Assembly: GCA_963756115.1 (NCBI GenBank) | Contig: CAVWMN010000010.1 | Coordinates: 434,001-498,000, forward strand | Direction: 5' to 3' | DNA length: 64,000 bases | DNA from: JTS-RE37 sp963756115 | GTDB taxonomy: Bacteria > Bacteroidota > Bacteroidia > Flavobacteriales > Flavobacteriaceae | Part shown: positions 9,234-18,087 of the stretch, one piece after another | Layout: the number at the start of each line of letters is the position of its first letter | Numbering within the stretch: the stretch's first letter is position 1 | Made by a program: the position numbers and the translations under genes | The notes under the pieces: generated by a model | The model's input: only the letters and a program-made list of their open reading frames with translations | Told to the model about the DNA's origin: nothing | The model's database searches: none

Positions 9234-9893
9234 ATGAGGTATACCCTGCCGCTTGTTTTAATACTGTCCCTGGCATCCTGCGCTGCACCCATAAAGATCA
9301 TAGACAGACCTATCGAATTCTCAGCGGACCGCGACCAACTCAGCCTGCAATACCTGTCAGAACGCTATGGCCTTGAACAACGGGCCCCCGTTATCATGCC
9401 CCGGATGATTGTATTGCACTGGACCGCCATCCCTACCTTTGAAGCATCATTTAAAACATTTGATCCGGCCTTTATATCGGGCTCCCGGACCGATATCCAA
9501 TCTGCCGGTAATCTGAATGTCTCTTCCCATTTTTTGGTGGACAGGGATGGTACAATATACCGGCTGATGCCGGAAACCAGGATGGCCCGCCATGTCATCG
9601 GCCTGAACCACAGCGCCATCGGCGTGGAGAATGTAGGAGGTACGCCCGGGACACCCCTGACCAGGGCACAACTCCGTGCCAATATCTGGCTGGTGAAACA
9701 CCTGAAGTCCAAATATCCTGTAAGCTATTTAATCGGACATTATGAATATACCAGTTTTGAGGGAAGCACGCTATGGCTCGAGAAGGATGATTCGTATCGT
9801 ACCATCAAGACAGACCCCGGGATAGATTTTATGCGGAAGGTGCGAAAAGCAACGAAAAAGTTTAATTTTAAACCCATACCAAAAAAACCATAA
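9234..9893 (+). CDS. N-acetylmuramoyl-L-alanine amidase, amidase_2 family lipoprotein
   Basis: This enzyme should cut the bond between N-acetylmuramic acid and the stem peptide of peptidoglycan. The lipoprotein signal runs to SLASCA. The zinc-dependent amidase_2 fold shows through LHWTA (first His ligand), SSHFLVDRDGTIYRL, ARHVIG, AIGVENVG and HYEYTSFEG. ATG 9234 is preferred over TTG 9210 because it puts the hydrophobic signal at the N-terminus. The gene lies 29 bp after the 3D-domain gene and 3 bp before the M14 peptidase, giving a probable four-gene envelope operon. Confidence 0.85.
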   Translation: MRYTLPLVLILSLASCAAPIKIIDRPIEFSADRDQLSLQYLSERYGLEQRAPVIMPRMIVLHWTAIPTFEASFKTFDPAFISGSRTDIQSAGNLNVSSHFLVDRDGTIYRLMPETRMARHVIGLNHSAIGVENVGGTPGTPLTRAQLRANIWLVKHLKSKYPVSYLIGHYEYTSFEGSTLWLEKDDSYRTIKTDPGIDFMRKVRKATKKFNFKPIPKKP

Positions 9894-9896
9894 TCC

Positions 9897-11366
9897 ATGA
9901 ACATTAACATTATCCTTGCCATACTGCCCCTGTTATGTACCCTGCAGTTATGCGGGCAAAACCAGGATATCACCACATCCCTGTATGAAACCTATGAGAC
10001 CTACAGGGAACCAACACTGGATAAACGCCGGATCAAACACCAGCAGTTGCAACCCCTCATTGATGCATATCGTAACAACCCCAAATTTACGGTAAACCAT
10101 GTTGGCAGGTCCATAGAAGGACGGGATCTTACCCTTATCAGTATCGGAAGTGGCCCTAAAAATGTGTTTTTGTGGTCCCAGATGCACGGAGACGAACCCA
10201 CGGCTACCCAGGCAATTTTTGATATCCTGAATTTTTTGAAAAGTGATGATTTTTCGGAAGAAAAGGAGGAAATACTTAGCAGCCTGACGCTACATTTCCT
10301 GCCCATGCTGAATCCGGACGGGGCAGAGGCTTACCAGCGGCGCAATACCCTGGGGATCGATATCAACCGGGATGCCCTGGCGCTGCAATCTCCTGAGGGA
10401 AGGGCCCTGAAACAGGTCCGTGACAGCCTGGAAGCCGACTTTGGGTTTAACCTGCATGACCAAAGTACGTACTACAACGCGGAACGCACCGATAAGCCTG
10501 CCACTATCTCCTATCTGGCACCTGCTTATAATTATGAAAAGGAGGTCAATGAAGTAAGGGGCAATGCGATGAAGGTTATCGTATTTATGAACGGCATCAT
10601 CCAAAAATATGCCCCTGGCCAGGTGGGACGCTACAATGACGATTTTGAACCAAGGGCATTCGGCGACAATATCCAGAAATGGGGAACAAGTGCAATCCTT
10701 ATTGAATCCGGGGGTTATCCCGGGGATGCGGAAAAACAGGAAATCCGCAAACTAAACTATGTTTCCATACTTTCGGCCATCTATACCATCGCAAATGAAA
10801 GTTATAAGGACCTGCCGTTGGAAGCTTATCAGGAAATCCCTGAAAATGACCGGAAATTATTCGACCTGAAGCTTACAGGGGTTGGGTATGAATTATTGGG
10901 AGAAAAGTACACCCTGGACCTGGGCATTCACCAACTCGAAGTTGAAAAGGAAGGGCAGTCAGATTTTTGGTATAGCAGCCGGATCGTAGATCAGGGCGAC
11001 CTTTCGACCTATTACGGATACGATACCCTGGATGCGACCGGATATACGGCGAGGCAGGGGCGCGTGTATCCGGGGGTACTGAACTCCATGAAGGATTTGC
11101 AGGAATTGGATCCCATCAAGTTGCTTCGATCGGGCTATAGCTATGTTCGGGTGGAAAATATACCGGACAAGGTAAAGTCATCCAGGATCCCCCTCCAGGT
11201 TATCAGCACGGGCTACAAACTCCCTGAGTTTCGGTTGAATGTAGGGATCAACCCCACCTTTCTGCTGCAAAAAGGTACGGAATACCGCTACGCAGTGATC
11301 AATGGGTTCCTGATTGACCTGGTTACAGGAGCGGGTGATTTTGGGAATGCCATGATCTACCGATAG
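9897..11366 (+). CDS. M14-family zinc carboxypeptidase, exported
   Basis: A 489-residue secreted metallopeptidase. A signal peptide ends near residue 20. The zinc site shows as MHGDE (His97, Glu100) and the later His in NLHDQS, the substrate-binding segment as NPDGAEAYQRR and INRD, and the catalytic Glu as ILIESGG. The catalytic domain fills about the first 300 residues and a beta-rich C-terminal part of unknown function follows. Peptide or peptidoglycan stem-peptide trimming is plausible given the adjacent amidase and 3D-domain genes. Confidence 0.85.
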   Translation: MNINIILAILPLLCTLQLCGQNQDITTSLYETYETYREPTLDKRRIKHQQLQPLIDAYRNNPKFTVNHVGRSIEGRDLTLISIGSGPKNVFLWSQMHGDEPTATQAIFDILNFLKSDDFSEEKEEILSSLTLHFLPMLNPDGAEAYQRRNTLGIDINRDALALQSPEGRALKQVRDSLEADFGFNLHDQSTYYNAERTDKPATISYLAPAYNYEKEVNEVRGNAMKVIVFMNGIIQKYAPGQVGRYNDDFEPRAFGDNIQKWGTSAILIESGGYPGDAEKQEIRKLNYVSILSAIYTIANESYKDLPLEAYQEIPENDRKLFDLKLTGVGYELLGEKYTLDLGIHQLEVEKEGQSDFWYSSRIVDQGDLSTYYGYDTLDATGYTARQGRVYPGVLNSMKDLQELDPIKLLRSGYSYVRVENIPDKVKSSRIPLQVISTGYKLPEFRLNVGINPTFLLQKGTEYRYAVINGFLIDLVTGAGDFGNAMIYR

Positions 11367-11403
11367 CATCCACCTTCACCTTGATCAATCGTTTTGCCGG
11401 CGG

Positions 11404-11571
11404 TCAATAACCGAAGGTAATATTCAGTTGCGTGCCGTTTACCAGCAGGAATAACAACATGGATAACAAGGTGACCACTATTGCGGAAAACAGGAATATT
11501 ACTAGGCTTTTAAACCAGTTCGATAGTTGGCCTATGGCACTCTGTCTGATAATTTCGTTGATTACATCCAT
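11404..11571 (-). CDS. 55-residue single-span membrane protein
   Basis: An ATG-started minus-strand frame of 55 codons begins with a polar helix-like stretch (MDVINEIIRQSAIGQLSNW), followed by one strong transmembrane helix of about 22 residues (VIFLFSAIVVTLLSMLLFLLV) and a short polar end, NITFGY. It fills a stretch otherwise without genes between the M14 peptidase and the VWA lipoprotein. Coding is inferred from the clean start, clean stop and classic single-span layout. Function is unknown. Confidence 0.5.
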   Translation of the reverse strand: MDVINEIIRQSAIGQLSNWFKSLVIFLFSAIVVTLLSMLLFLLVNGTQLNITFGY

Positions 11572-11706
11572 TATTTCTCATCATTACATTAAACATCAAT
11601 TTCAGTTTTAGGATGTGGGTTTGAAGTTGTTTGGTGTGTTATATATAAAACAAGGAAACATCCATAAACCCTACTTCGGATTGGTTTACCTCGATAAAAC
11701 GCATAA

Positions 11707-11740
11707 AAAAGAGGAGCATCGGCAAGGATACTCCTCTTTT
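11707..11740. terminator. Bidirectional intrinsic terminator
   Basis: A perfect 10-bp stem pairs AAAAGAGGAG (11707-11716) with CTCCTCTTTT (11731-11740) around a 14-nt loop. It sits 63 bp past the stop of the minus-strand VWA lipoprotein and gives a T-tract on both strands. Confidence 0.75.
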
Positions 11741-11802
11741 CTGGATTATGGGGATACGGAAAAAGGACCGTATCATTACAGGGCTGATTGAATCTTCACA
11801 AC

Positions 11803-12891
11803 TTATTCACAGCCTCCCGTAAAGCCTTTGGTATCAAATTTTGTTTGTACGGACCCCTGCCTGCTGCCATCTTTCACCTGTATGGCCAGGTTGTTTTCCC
11901 CACTGCCATCGCGCTTGGGGGTACAATATTCAAAAAGGTAGAAGCTGTTAGCCTGTTCGGAGACCCGTAGGGAGATCTCATTGAAATTTGTTTCCAGTTC
12001 CTCCTTGTTACCGGCAAAAACGCTAAATGTTTTCCCAATGGCGCTTAACACTTCTGTATCGATCTCCCCGCCAAGCCCAATGGTAAAAAACGAAATATTG
12101 GGGTTGGCATCATTCACCTTTTGCAGGGCAGCGGTCTCCGTGTAGCGCGAAGCCTGGTCCGTTCCATCGGTAAAAACAACCACGGAGGCTGCTCCTATAC
12201 GATCATCGGAAGTGCTGGCATTTAAAACCTCGGTGGCCAGGTCTGTGGATTTTATGACCGCGCCGTAAAGATCCGTTGACGGGTCATTGCTAATGTCATC
12301 CGTAATACCTTCTATTGAAGTGATCAGCTGCTCTTTGGAGGGAGTAAGTTCATTTAGCAAATGCAATTCATCTTCCCCGTCAAACCAATAGATCGCCATT
12401 TTGAAGGATTCGATATCATTCTCCGGCATAACATTGTTTATAAAACTGACAGAAGCCGTCTTCAGCTCACTCAGGCTGCTGCTCAGAACACTGTTGCTCA
12501 GGTCAAGTACCAATAGGGTATTGTTGTTAAAGATCTGGGAATTAGGGGATATCCTGGCAAACGATTCGGAGGTGGATATTGTATTGAAGCAATCGTCATT
12601 CCGGCCTTGTTCGTAAATCGTAAACTGGGAAGCAGTCAATCCGGGTACTGGTTTGCCATCCGTATCCGAGACTTTAAAGAATATGGAAACTTTGCCCGGC
12701 AACGTGGTAAACTGGTCCTGAATGGATAGAACAAGGTCGCTGGCCCCCAGGTTGAGGCAGTCATCTACAGGTTTTCCCTGGCCCAGGCCCCCCGGGTCTA
12801 CATCGAAGATCACATCATTATCTGCGTTGCCGCAGGAAACTAAAAAGGCAAGTATACAAAGGGATGATAAGATTCTAAGAGTGGATTTCAT
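11803..12891 (-). CDS. VWA-domain lipoprotein
   Basis: A 362-residue lipoprotein using ATG at 12891, where the signal peptide ends in the lipobox LVSC; a longer frame from 12930 would bury it. The von Willebrand factor A domain is marked by the MIDAS-type sequence LDLSNS and by VVVFTDGTDQ, so it probably binds a divalent metal and a protein partner at the outer membrane or periplasm. A short beta-rich segment precedes the VWA domain. No operon partner is evident; the bidirectional terminator lies just downstream. Confidence 0.8.
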   Translation of the reverse strand: MKSTLRILSSLCILAFLVSCGNADNDVIFDVDPGGLGQGKPVDDCLNLGASDLVLSIQDQFTTLPGKVSIFFKVSDTDGKPVPGLTASQFTIYEQGRNDDCFNTISTSESFARISPNSQIFNNNTLLVLDLSNSVLSSSLSELKTASVSFINNVMPENDIESFKMAIYWFDGEDELHLLNELTPSKEQLITSIEGITDDISNDPSTDLYGAVIKSTDLATEVLNASTSDDRIGAASVVVFTDGTDQASRYTETAALQKVNDANPNISFFTIGLGGEIDTEVLSAIGKTFSVFAGNKEELETNFNEISLRVSEQANSFYLFEYCTPKRDGSGENNLAIQVKDGSRQGSVQTKFDTKGFTGGCE

Positions 12892-13045
12892 ATTCAAATA
12901 GTTTTTCTGTTCAACCAACAGAACGTTCAAAACCTGATTTAATTATAGCTGTAGTAAAATTCTTTGGTAATTCTTGTCAGTGCGTTGTACTAATTATTTT
13001 AAAGTTTAACTTTTGCAATACCTTTACACCTTATTTATCAGGATT

Positions 13046-13978
13046 ATGAAGAATACCACACTAGTGATTATCAGTTGTCTGACGGGATTTTTCCTTAGCG
13101 GACAACAACCCTCCGTTGCGGAGAAACTGGGCTATCCCGCGGATTCCAAATTGCTCATTATCCATGCGGATGACCTTGGGGTATCCCATTCCGAAAATGC
13201 GGCCAGCATAAAAGCACTGGAAAACAGCCCGGTGAATTCTGCAAGTATCATGGTACCCTGTCCATGGTTTCCCGAAATCGCTGCCTATGCGCGGAGAAAC
13301 AGGAAGGCGGATCTGGGGCTGCACCTTACGCTGACCAGCGAGTGGAAATATTATAAATGGTCTCCCGTCACTTCCAGGGATTCCGTGGCAACGCTGGTAA
13401 ACAGGGATGGCTATTTTTACGGACAGGTTGACAGCCTGCTGCTTTACGGGTCCCCGGAACATGTGGAAACAGAGTTGCGCAACCAGGTTAAAAAGGCTTA
13501 TCGTGCAGGAATTGACGTAACCCATCTCGATGCCCATATGGGTGCTGCCGTCGGTACCCCCGATTATACGGCGGCTTATATGAAAATTGGCCGGGAATTC
13601 AAGCTGCCGGTTTTGCTCGATCAAAGGATCTATGCGATGCAAAATGAGGAGATCAGTCTCCTGCTGTCTGACCCGACCATAGTAATGGACCAGATCCATT
13701 CAATAGAACCCGCACAATATGAAAGCGGAACTGCCACTTACTACAAAGAACTTTTTGCATCCCTGAAGCCGGGCCTCCATTGCCTCCTGATCCATCTGGC
13801 CTATGACGATTCGGAAATGAAGGCGGTTACCGTGGACCATCCGGAGTGGGGAGCAGCCTGGCGGCAGGCTGATTTCGACTTCTTCACCAGCCCGGAATGC
13901 GAAAAATTGCTGGAAGAAGCAAACATTAAACTGATAACATGGCGGGAATTACGGGACAAGGTATTACGCTCGCAGTAG
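13046..13978 (+). CDS. ChbG/YdjC-family carbohydrate deacetylase, exported
   Basis: A 310-residue protein with an N-terminal signal peptide (cleavage near LSGQQ). Members remove acetyl groups from N-acetylated sugars such as chitooligosaccharides. The metal site shows in IHADDLGVS (about residues 39-47), LGLHLTL and THLDAHMG. The start ATG 13046 is chosen over an upstream TTG at 13013 because it places the signal peptide correctly. The gene stands alone. After it, a weak inverted repeat CGTTTAA/TTAAACG (about 13986-14006) could end the transcript. The substrate is unproven. Confidence 0.8.
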   Translation: MKNTTLVIISCLTGFFLSGQQPSVAEKLGYPADSKLLIIHADDLGVSHSENAASIKALENSPVNSASIMVPCPWFPEIAAYARRNRKADLGLHLTLTSEWKYYKWSPVTSRDSVATLVNRDGYFYGQVDSLLLYGSPEHVETELRNQVKKAYRAGIDVTHLDAHMGAAVGTPDYTAAYMKIGREFKLPVLLDQRIYAMQNEEISLLLSDPTIVMDQIHSIEPAQYESGTATYYKELFASLKPGLHCLLIHLAYDDSEMKAVTVDHPEWGAAWRQADFDFFTSPECEKLLEEANIKLITWRELRDKVLRSQ

Positions 13979-14147
13979 CTTTTTAACGTTTAAAAATTGT
14001 TAAACGCATCCGTAATGCTGCTATTTTTAATAACTTTAAACAATTATGGGGTCTTGCAGAAACTAAATGAGGTACATGGATTTCACATGCTCCGGGGGGT
14101 TGTCCCAGAGAACCAATTTTGACAGATTCTGGCTTACCCGTACGATG

Positions 14148-14183
14148 CGGTAGCTGCTACCGGGAACCGCTTTTATTAAAAGC
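14148..14183 (+). promoter_or_regulatory. Hairpins in leader of the molybdenum-cofactor operon
   Basis: The leader before moaD can form CGGTAG/CTACCG (14148-14153 with 14157-14162) and GCTTTT/AAAAGC (14169-14174 with 14178-14183), the second flanked by matching CCGG tracts. They lie 40-75 bp before the start codon and could regulate expression. The sequence does not match the moco riboswitch as far as can be judged by eye. Confidence 0.3.
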
Positions 14184-14222
14184 ACCGGGCTCCAGCAGGA
14201 CGAGGCAAATACAGGCTGATAT

Positions 14223-14468
14223 ATGAATATTTTACTTTTCGGGGTTACCAAAGACATAGTGGGTAGTGGTACCATTAGCCTCCCGCTGTCCAGCGCACAA
14301 AGGCTAAAAACAGTCGGGGACCTGAAGTTTTACCTGGGCAATACCTATCCGGGGTTAACAAAATTATCCTCATTGGCAATAGCTGTGAATAATTCCTATG
14401 CACTGGATAACACTAAAATCGATAACTTTGATGAAATTGCGTTGATCCCGCCTGTAAGCGGCGGATAA
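14223..14468 (+). CDS. moaD: Molybdopterin synthase sulfur-carrier subunit MoaD
   Basis: An 81-residue beta-grasp protein ending in the diagnostic Gly-Gly (PPVSGG). MoeB adenylates the C-terminus, which is then loaded as thiocarboxylate and gives sulfur to precursor Z to form molybdopterin. Length and ending match MoaD. This is the first gene of the molybdenum-cofactor block, followed by moaA at 110 bp. The partner subunit MoaE is not encoded in the window and must lie elsewhere. Confidence 0.9.
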   Translation: MNILLFGVTKDIVGSGTISLPLSSAQRLKTVGDLKFYLGNTYPGLTKLSSLAIAVNNSYALDNTKIDNFDEIALIPPVSGG

Positions 14469-14578
14469 ATTCATCAGCAATTAATTGTGACCGGGTCCCG
14501 GTAATTGATTCCTCCGATCTGCGCAGGCCAACGGTGTTTTCCCGGCAGAGGGTTACCTTAAAAGTTAAGGAAAAAAAT

Positions 14579-15562
14579 ATGTTGATAGACAACCATAACA
14601 GAACGATCAACTACCTAAGGCTGGCCATAACGGACCGCTGTAACCTGAGGTGTAACTATTGTATGCCTGCAGAAGGAATCGACTTTGCCAAAAAAAATAC
14701 ATTGTTCACTATCGAAGAACTTTGCAGGCTTAGTAAAATACTGGTGGGACAGGGGATAGATAAGATCCGGATAACCGGTGGAGAACCTTTTGTCAGGAAA
14801 GATCTCATGGTATTGCTTCGATACCTGAGCGAACTGGAAGGGCTAACCGATATTTCCATCACCACGAATGCAACCCTTATAGGGCCTTATATAGCAGAGC
14901 TGAAGGAACTGGGCATCCTGAATGTAAATGTAAGCATGGATGCCATACATAAGGAAACATTTGAACGTATCACAAGGAGGGAACAGTACGATATTGTTTA
15001 CAACAACCTCATCCGTCTTATTACCGAAGGCTTCAATGTAAGGGTTAATTTCATCGTATTGCAGGATCAGAACATACAAGAGATCCTGCCGGTCCTCGAA
15101 TTGCAAAAACGCTATCCTGTTTCGGTACGTTTCCTTGAAGAAATGCCGTTCAACGGGGGAAGCAAAAATTTTGACACCATCAAGTGGGATCATAAAAAAA
15201 TCCTGGCGTATATCCTGAAGGAATATCCGGAGGCGGAAAAGATAGCCTCACCCAGGACATCCACTTCTGTCAATTACAAGATCAAAGGCCATAAAGGGTC
15301 TTTTGGGCTTATACCCTCCTTCAGCCGGACATTTTGCGGTTCCTGCAACCGCTTGCGGATCACTGCTACGGGTGATGTCATAACATGCCTGTATGGGAAA
15401 CCGGTTATCAACCTTCGGGAATATATGCGGAATGACAATGCAGAAGCTACGATCCGGAACGCCATTGTGAAGGCCGTGGGAAGCAGGGCGAAAACAGGAT
15501 TTGAAGCCCAACAGCAGTATTCCGGTGTTTTTGATAGTTCCATGACATCCATTGGTGGATGA
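14579..15562 (+). CDS. moaA: GTP 3',8-cyclase MoaA
   Basis: This radical SAM enzyme catalyses the first step from GTP to cyclic pyranopterin. The N-terminal cluster motif CNLRCNYC (Cys pattern CxxxCxxC) is followed by ITGGEPFVRKDL. The C-terminal cluster that binds GTP is seen as CGSCNRLRITATGDVITC. The protein is about 327 residues and ends in Gly-Gly, as needed for MoaA function. The start ATG 14579 is preferred over 14534 because it matches the usual N-terminus just before NYLRLAITDRCN. MoaC, its partner, is not in the window. Confidence 0.95.
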   Translation: MLIDNHNRTINYLRLAITDRCNLRCNYCMPAEGIDFAKKNTLFTIEELCRLSKILVGQGIDKIRITGGEPFVRKDLMVLLRYLSELEGLTDISITTNATLIGPYIAELKELGILNVNVSMDAIHKETFERITRREQYDIVYNNLIRLITEGFNVRVNFIVLQDQNIQEILPVLELQKRYPVSVRFLEEMPFNGGSKNFDTIKWDHKKILAYILKEYPEAEKIASPRTSTSVNYKIKGHKGSFGLIPSFSRTFCGSCNRLRITATGDVITCLYGKPVINLREYMRNDNAEATIRNAIVKAVGSRAKTGFEAQQQYSGVFDSSMTSIGG

Positions 15563-15641
15563 TCCTAAAACAGCAGGATTACGTGGTAAAGGTGCTGCAC
15601 AGCTGATTATATAAGGGGGGGATAATACGAATTGATACAGC

Positions 15642-16247
15642 ATGAAGAAATTATTTTCCGGTGCGGATGTTTATGGATTGGTACTTTGCGGAGGTCAGAG
15701 CAGCCGGATGGGGGAGGACAAGGGTACAATTATTTACCATGACCGGCCCCAGCGCGAATACCTTTTCGCGCTGCTCAGCCAGGTCTGTACGCGTACCTAT
15801 TACAGTGTCCGGGAAGACCAGGTTGCAAGCCTTCCGGCAGGTGCCGATTTCATAACAGACAAGGACCTGTACAAGGGCCCATATAATGGCCTATTAAGCG
15901 CATTCGATACCAATGCGGAGGTGGCATGGCTTGTATTGGCCTGTGACCTGCCGCTGATGAATCTGCCGGCATTGAAGCATCTGATGAGGGAAAGGGACCA
16001 TAGTAAGCTTGCAACCTCCTTTTCAACACTGGAGAGCGGACTTCCGGAACCTCTGGCCGCGATCTGGGAACCTGCCGGATTACAACAATCCCTTGAATAC
16101 CTTTCCCGTGGTACAGGCACCTGTCCACGGAAATTCCTTATCAATGCCCGGGTCAAATTGGTTGTTCCCGATGATGAGTCGGTGCTCATAAATGCCAATT
16201 CCAGGGAAGATTATGAAAAAGTCCTTTTAAAATTAGATGATAAGTGA
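15642..16247 (+). CDS. mobA: Molybdenum cofactor guanylyltransferase-like MobA
   Basis: MobA attaches GMP to molybdopterin to make the guanine-dinucleotide cofactor used by DMSO-reductase-family enzymes. The 201-residue protein has the N-terminal nucleotide-binding signature LCGGQSSRMGEDKG (about residues 12-25) and the VLACDLPLMNLPAL metal/nucleotide segment in the middle. Its stop overlaps the GTG start of the next gene by 4 bp (GTGA). Together with mocA further down, the operon carries two cofactor nucleotidyltransferases. Confidence 0.85.
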   Translation: MKKLFSGADVYGLVLCGGQSSRMGEDKGTIIYHDRPQREYLFALLSQVCTRTYYSVREDQVASLPAGADFITDKDLYKGPYNGLLSAFDTNAEVAWLVLACDLPLMNLPALKHLMRERDHSKLATSFSTLESGLPEPLAAIWEPAGLQQSLEYLSRGTGTCPRKFLINARVKLVVPDDESVLINANSREDYEKVLLKLDDK

Positions 16248-17314
16248 ACCAGCAACGGTACATACGGCAGGTGTCCTTATCGGGCTTTGGGGCGGATGCT
16301 CAGTCAAAATTGGCAGAAGCAGGCGTACTGGTGGTTGGCCTTGGTGGCTTGGGTATACCCGTATTGCAATACCTCAACGCCATGGGTATTGGCAAGTTGG
16401 GGATAGTGGAACAGGATATTGTCGAACTCTCCAACCTGCACCGGCAACCCCTGTATTCAGAACAAGACCTGGGAAGGCCTAAATTAGCTGTTGCCCTTGA
16501 AAAACTCAAAGCTCAGAATTCAGGTACTGAATTCAAAGCATACAACACCTTTCTGGCCAAGGATAATGCCCTCAGTATACTGGAAGCCTATGATCTGGTT
16601 ATCGATGCTTCCGATAATTTTGCTACAAGGTATCTCATCAATGATGCCTGTGTGATCTTGAAAAAACCTTTTGTATCCGGTGCCTTACATGGTTTTGAAG
16701 GACAGGTAAGTGTCTTTAATTACAAGGGTGGGCCAACATATAGATGCCTTTTTCCCGATATGCCGGGAGAAGGGGAGACCCCGGATTGTAATACCCATGG
16801 GGTTGTGGGGGTGCTGCCGGGCATAATCGGGAGTCTGCAGGCGCTGGAAGCTGTTAAGGTACTTACGGGGATTGGCACTCCATTATCTGGCAAGCTATTG
16901 ATATACAACGGATTGAATCCATCTACCCTAACTATTGGGTTTGATGTTGTACCGGCGAATACCCTGAGAAAAGAATTAGAAGCAACGTACGGTACCCCTT
17001 CCGTTTTAGAAGGTTGCGGGTTTGCAGTAAGCTCACTCCGGAAGCTGCTTGAAACAGGATCTCCCATACAACTTATAGACGTCCGGTCTGCAGGCGAGTT
17101 TCAGGCAGACCACTTACCGGAGGCCCGGAATATCCCCCTCGAGCAAATAGGGCAGAAGCTGGAGGAAATAGACGCGAAGCAGCCTATTTACTGTTTGTGT
17201 CAAACAGGAAAACGCAGCAAGATTGCCTTACAGCATTTGAAATCAGTGTTCCCGGAAAGCAGGGTTTATAATGTGGAAGGGGGACTGGACAATTACAGGA
17301 TGGTATGCTTATAG
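16244..17314 (+). CDS. moeB: MoeB-type adenylyltransferase fused to a rhodanese domain
   Basis: The E1-like domain (residues 1 to about 250) has the RYIRQ start, the GLGGLGIP nucleotide loop, NLHRQ and a cysteine-bearing DCNTHGVVGVLPGIIGS segment. The C-terminal rhodanese domain (about 265-356) has LIDVRSAGEF and the active-site loop CLCQTGKRS. It should adenylate the MoaD C-terminus and deliver sulfur through the rhodanese cysteine, like eukaryotic MOCS3/Uba4. The start is GTG within the mobA stop overlap. It overlaps the permease gene by 10 bp. Confidence 0.9.
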   Translation: MNQQRYIRQVSLSGFGADAQSKLAEAGVLVVGLGGLGIPVLQYLNAMGIGKLGIVEQDIVELSNLHRQPLYSEQDLGRPKLAVALEKLKAQNSGTEFKAYNTFLAKDNALSILEAYDLVIDASDNFATRYLINDACVILKKPFVSGALHGFEGQVSVFNYKGGPTYRCLFPDMPGEGETPDCNTHGVVGVLPGIIGSLQALEAVKVLTGIGTPLSGKLLIYNGLNPSTLTIGFDVVPANTLRKELEATYGTPSVLEGCGFAVSSLRKLLETGSPIQLIDVRSAGEFQADHLPEARNIPLEQIGQKLEEIDAKQPIYCLCQTGKRSKIALQHLKSVFPESRVYNVEGGLDNYRMVCL

Positions 17315-18087
17315 GCTATCCCGAAATCCTTTGGGTAGTAGTTTTGTTCTTTGTGATCGCCATGTTATATGCATCGGTGGGCTTTGGTGGCGGATCCAGC
17401 TACCTTGCAATACTAGCCCTGGTCCTTACCAGTTTTTTGACCATCCGCAGCACAGCGTTGGTATGCAATCTCCTGGTTGTGACAGGGAGTTGTTATTTAT
17501 ATTACCGCAAAGGACATTTGATTTTCCGGAAATTCCTGCCCTTTATCGTCACCAGTATCCCCCTGGCATTCGTTGGGGCGTCGTTCCGACTTGAAGAACG
17601 TATTTTTTTTATAATCTTAGGTTTTACGCTTGTGATTTCCTCCCTTGCGCTCGCATTTCAGAGTTTCAACCGGTCCGGTCCGGACCATAGCTCCCGGCAT
17701 TACCCGCCATACCTTACCTATGTGCTGGGTGCTGTAATAGGGCTGCTCTCCGGCCTTGTAGGGATAGGAGGGGGGATCTTCCTGGCCCCGCTGCTGAATC
17801 ACATGCGGTGGGATACCTCCATAAAGATTGCTGCCTTGGCAAGTTTTTTTATATTAGTCAATTCGGTCTCGGGTGTAGCCGGCCTGCTTACAAGTGGTAC
17901 CTTTCAGGTAAACTGGCTGGAGGTAGTATTTTTAGCTGCCGCTGTAATCATGGGCGGACAGTTGGGGATCCGGTATAGTTTGATTAAATTAAGTGGCAGG
18001 GGAATTAAGATAATTACATCCCTGCTGGTCTTTATCGTAGGCGTGAGGGTATTACTTGTAAACGGGATGGGACTAACTATTTTCTAA
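17305..18087 (+). CDS. TauE/SafE-family membrane transporter
   Basis: A 260-residue protein with about eight transmembrane helices in the two-repeat layout of the TauE/SafE family. Each repeat begins with a glycine-rich segment: ASVGFGGGSS near the N-terminus and SGLVGIGGGIFLAPLL in the middle. Family members export sulfite, sulfoacetate or related organosulfur anions, and some have been suggested to carry other oxyanions. Embedding between moeB and moeA, with overlaps at both ends (10 bp and 1 bp), implies a role in the molybdenum-cofactor pathway or with its client enzyme, for example sulfite handling. The substrate is inference. Confidence 0.8.
   Translation: MLIGYPEILWVVVLFFVIAMLYASVGFGGGSSYLAILALVLTSFLTIRSTALVCNLLVVTGSCYLYYRKGHLIFRKFLPFIVTSIPLAFVGASFRLEERIFFIILGFTLVISSLALAFQSFNRSGPDHSSRHYPPYLTYVLGAVIGLLSGLVGIGGGIFLAPLLNHMRWDTSIKIAALASFFILVNSVSGVAGLLTSGTFQVNWLEVVFLAAAVIMGGQLGIRYSLIKLSGRGIKIITSLLVFIVGVRVLLVNGMGLTIF

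Noticed and set aside
14063..14275. 70-codon minus-strand ORF across the moaD leader
   Set aside because: Its first part is antisense to moaD codons. The remaining 40 codons look somewhat protein-like but have no good start and no recognisable family.
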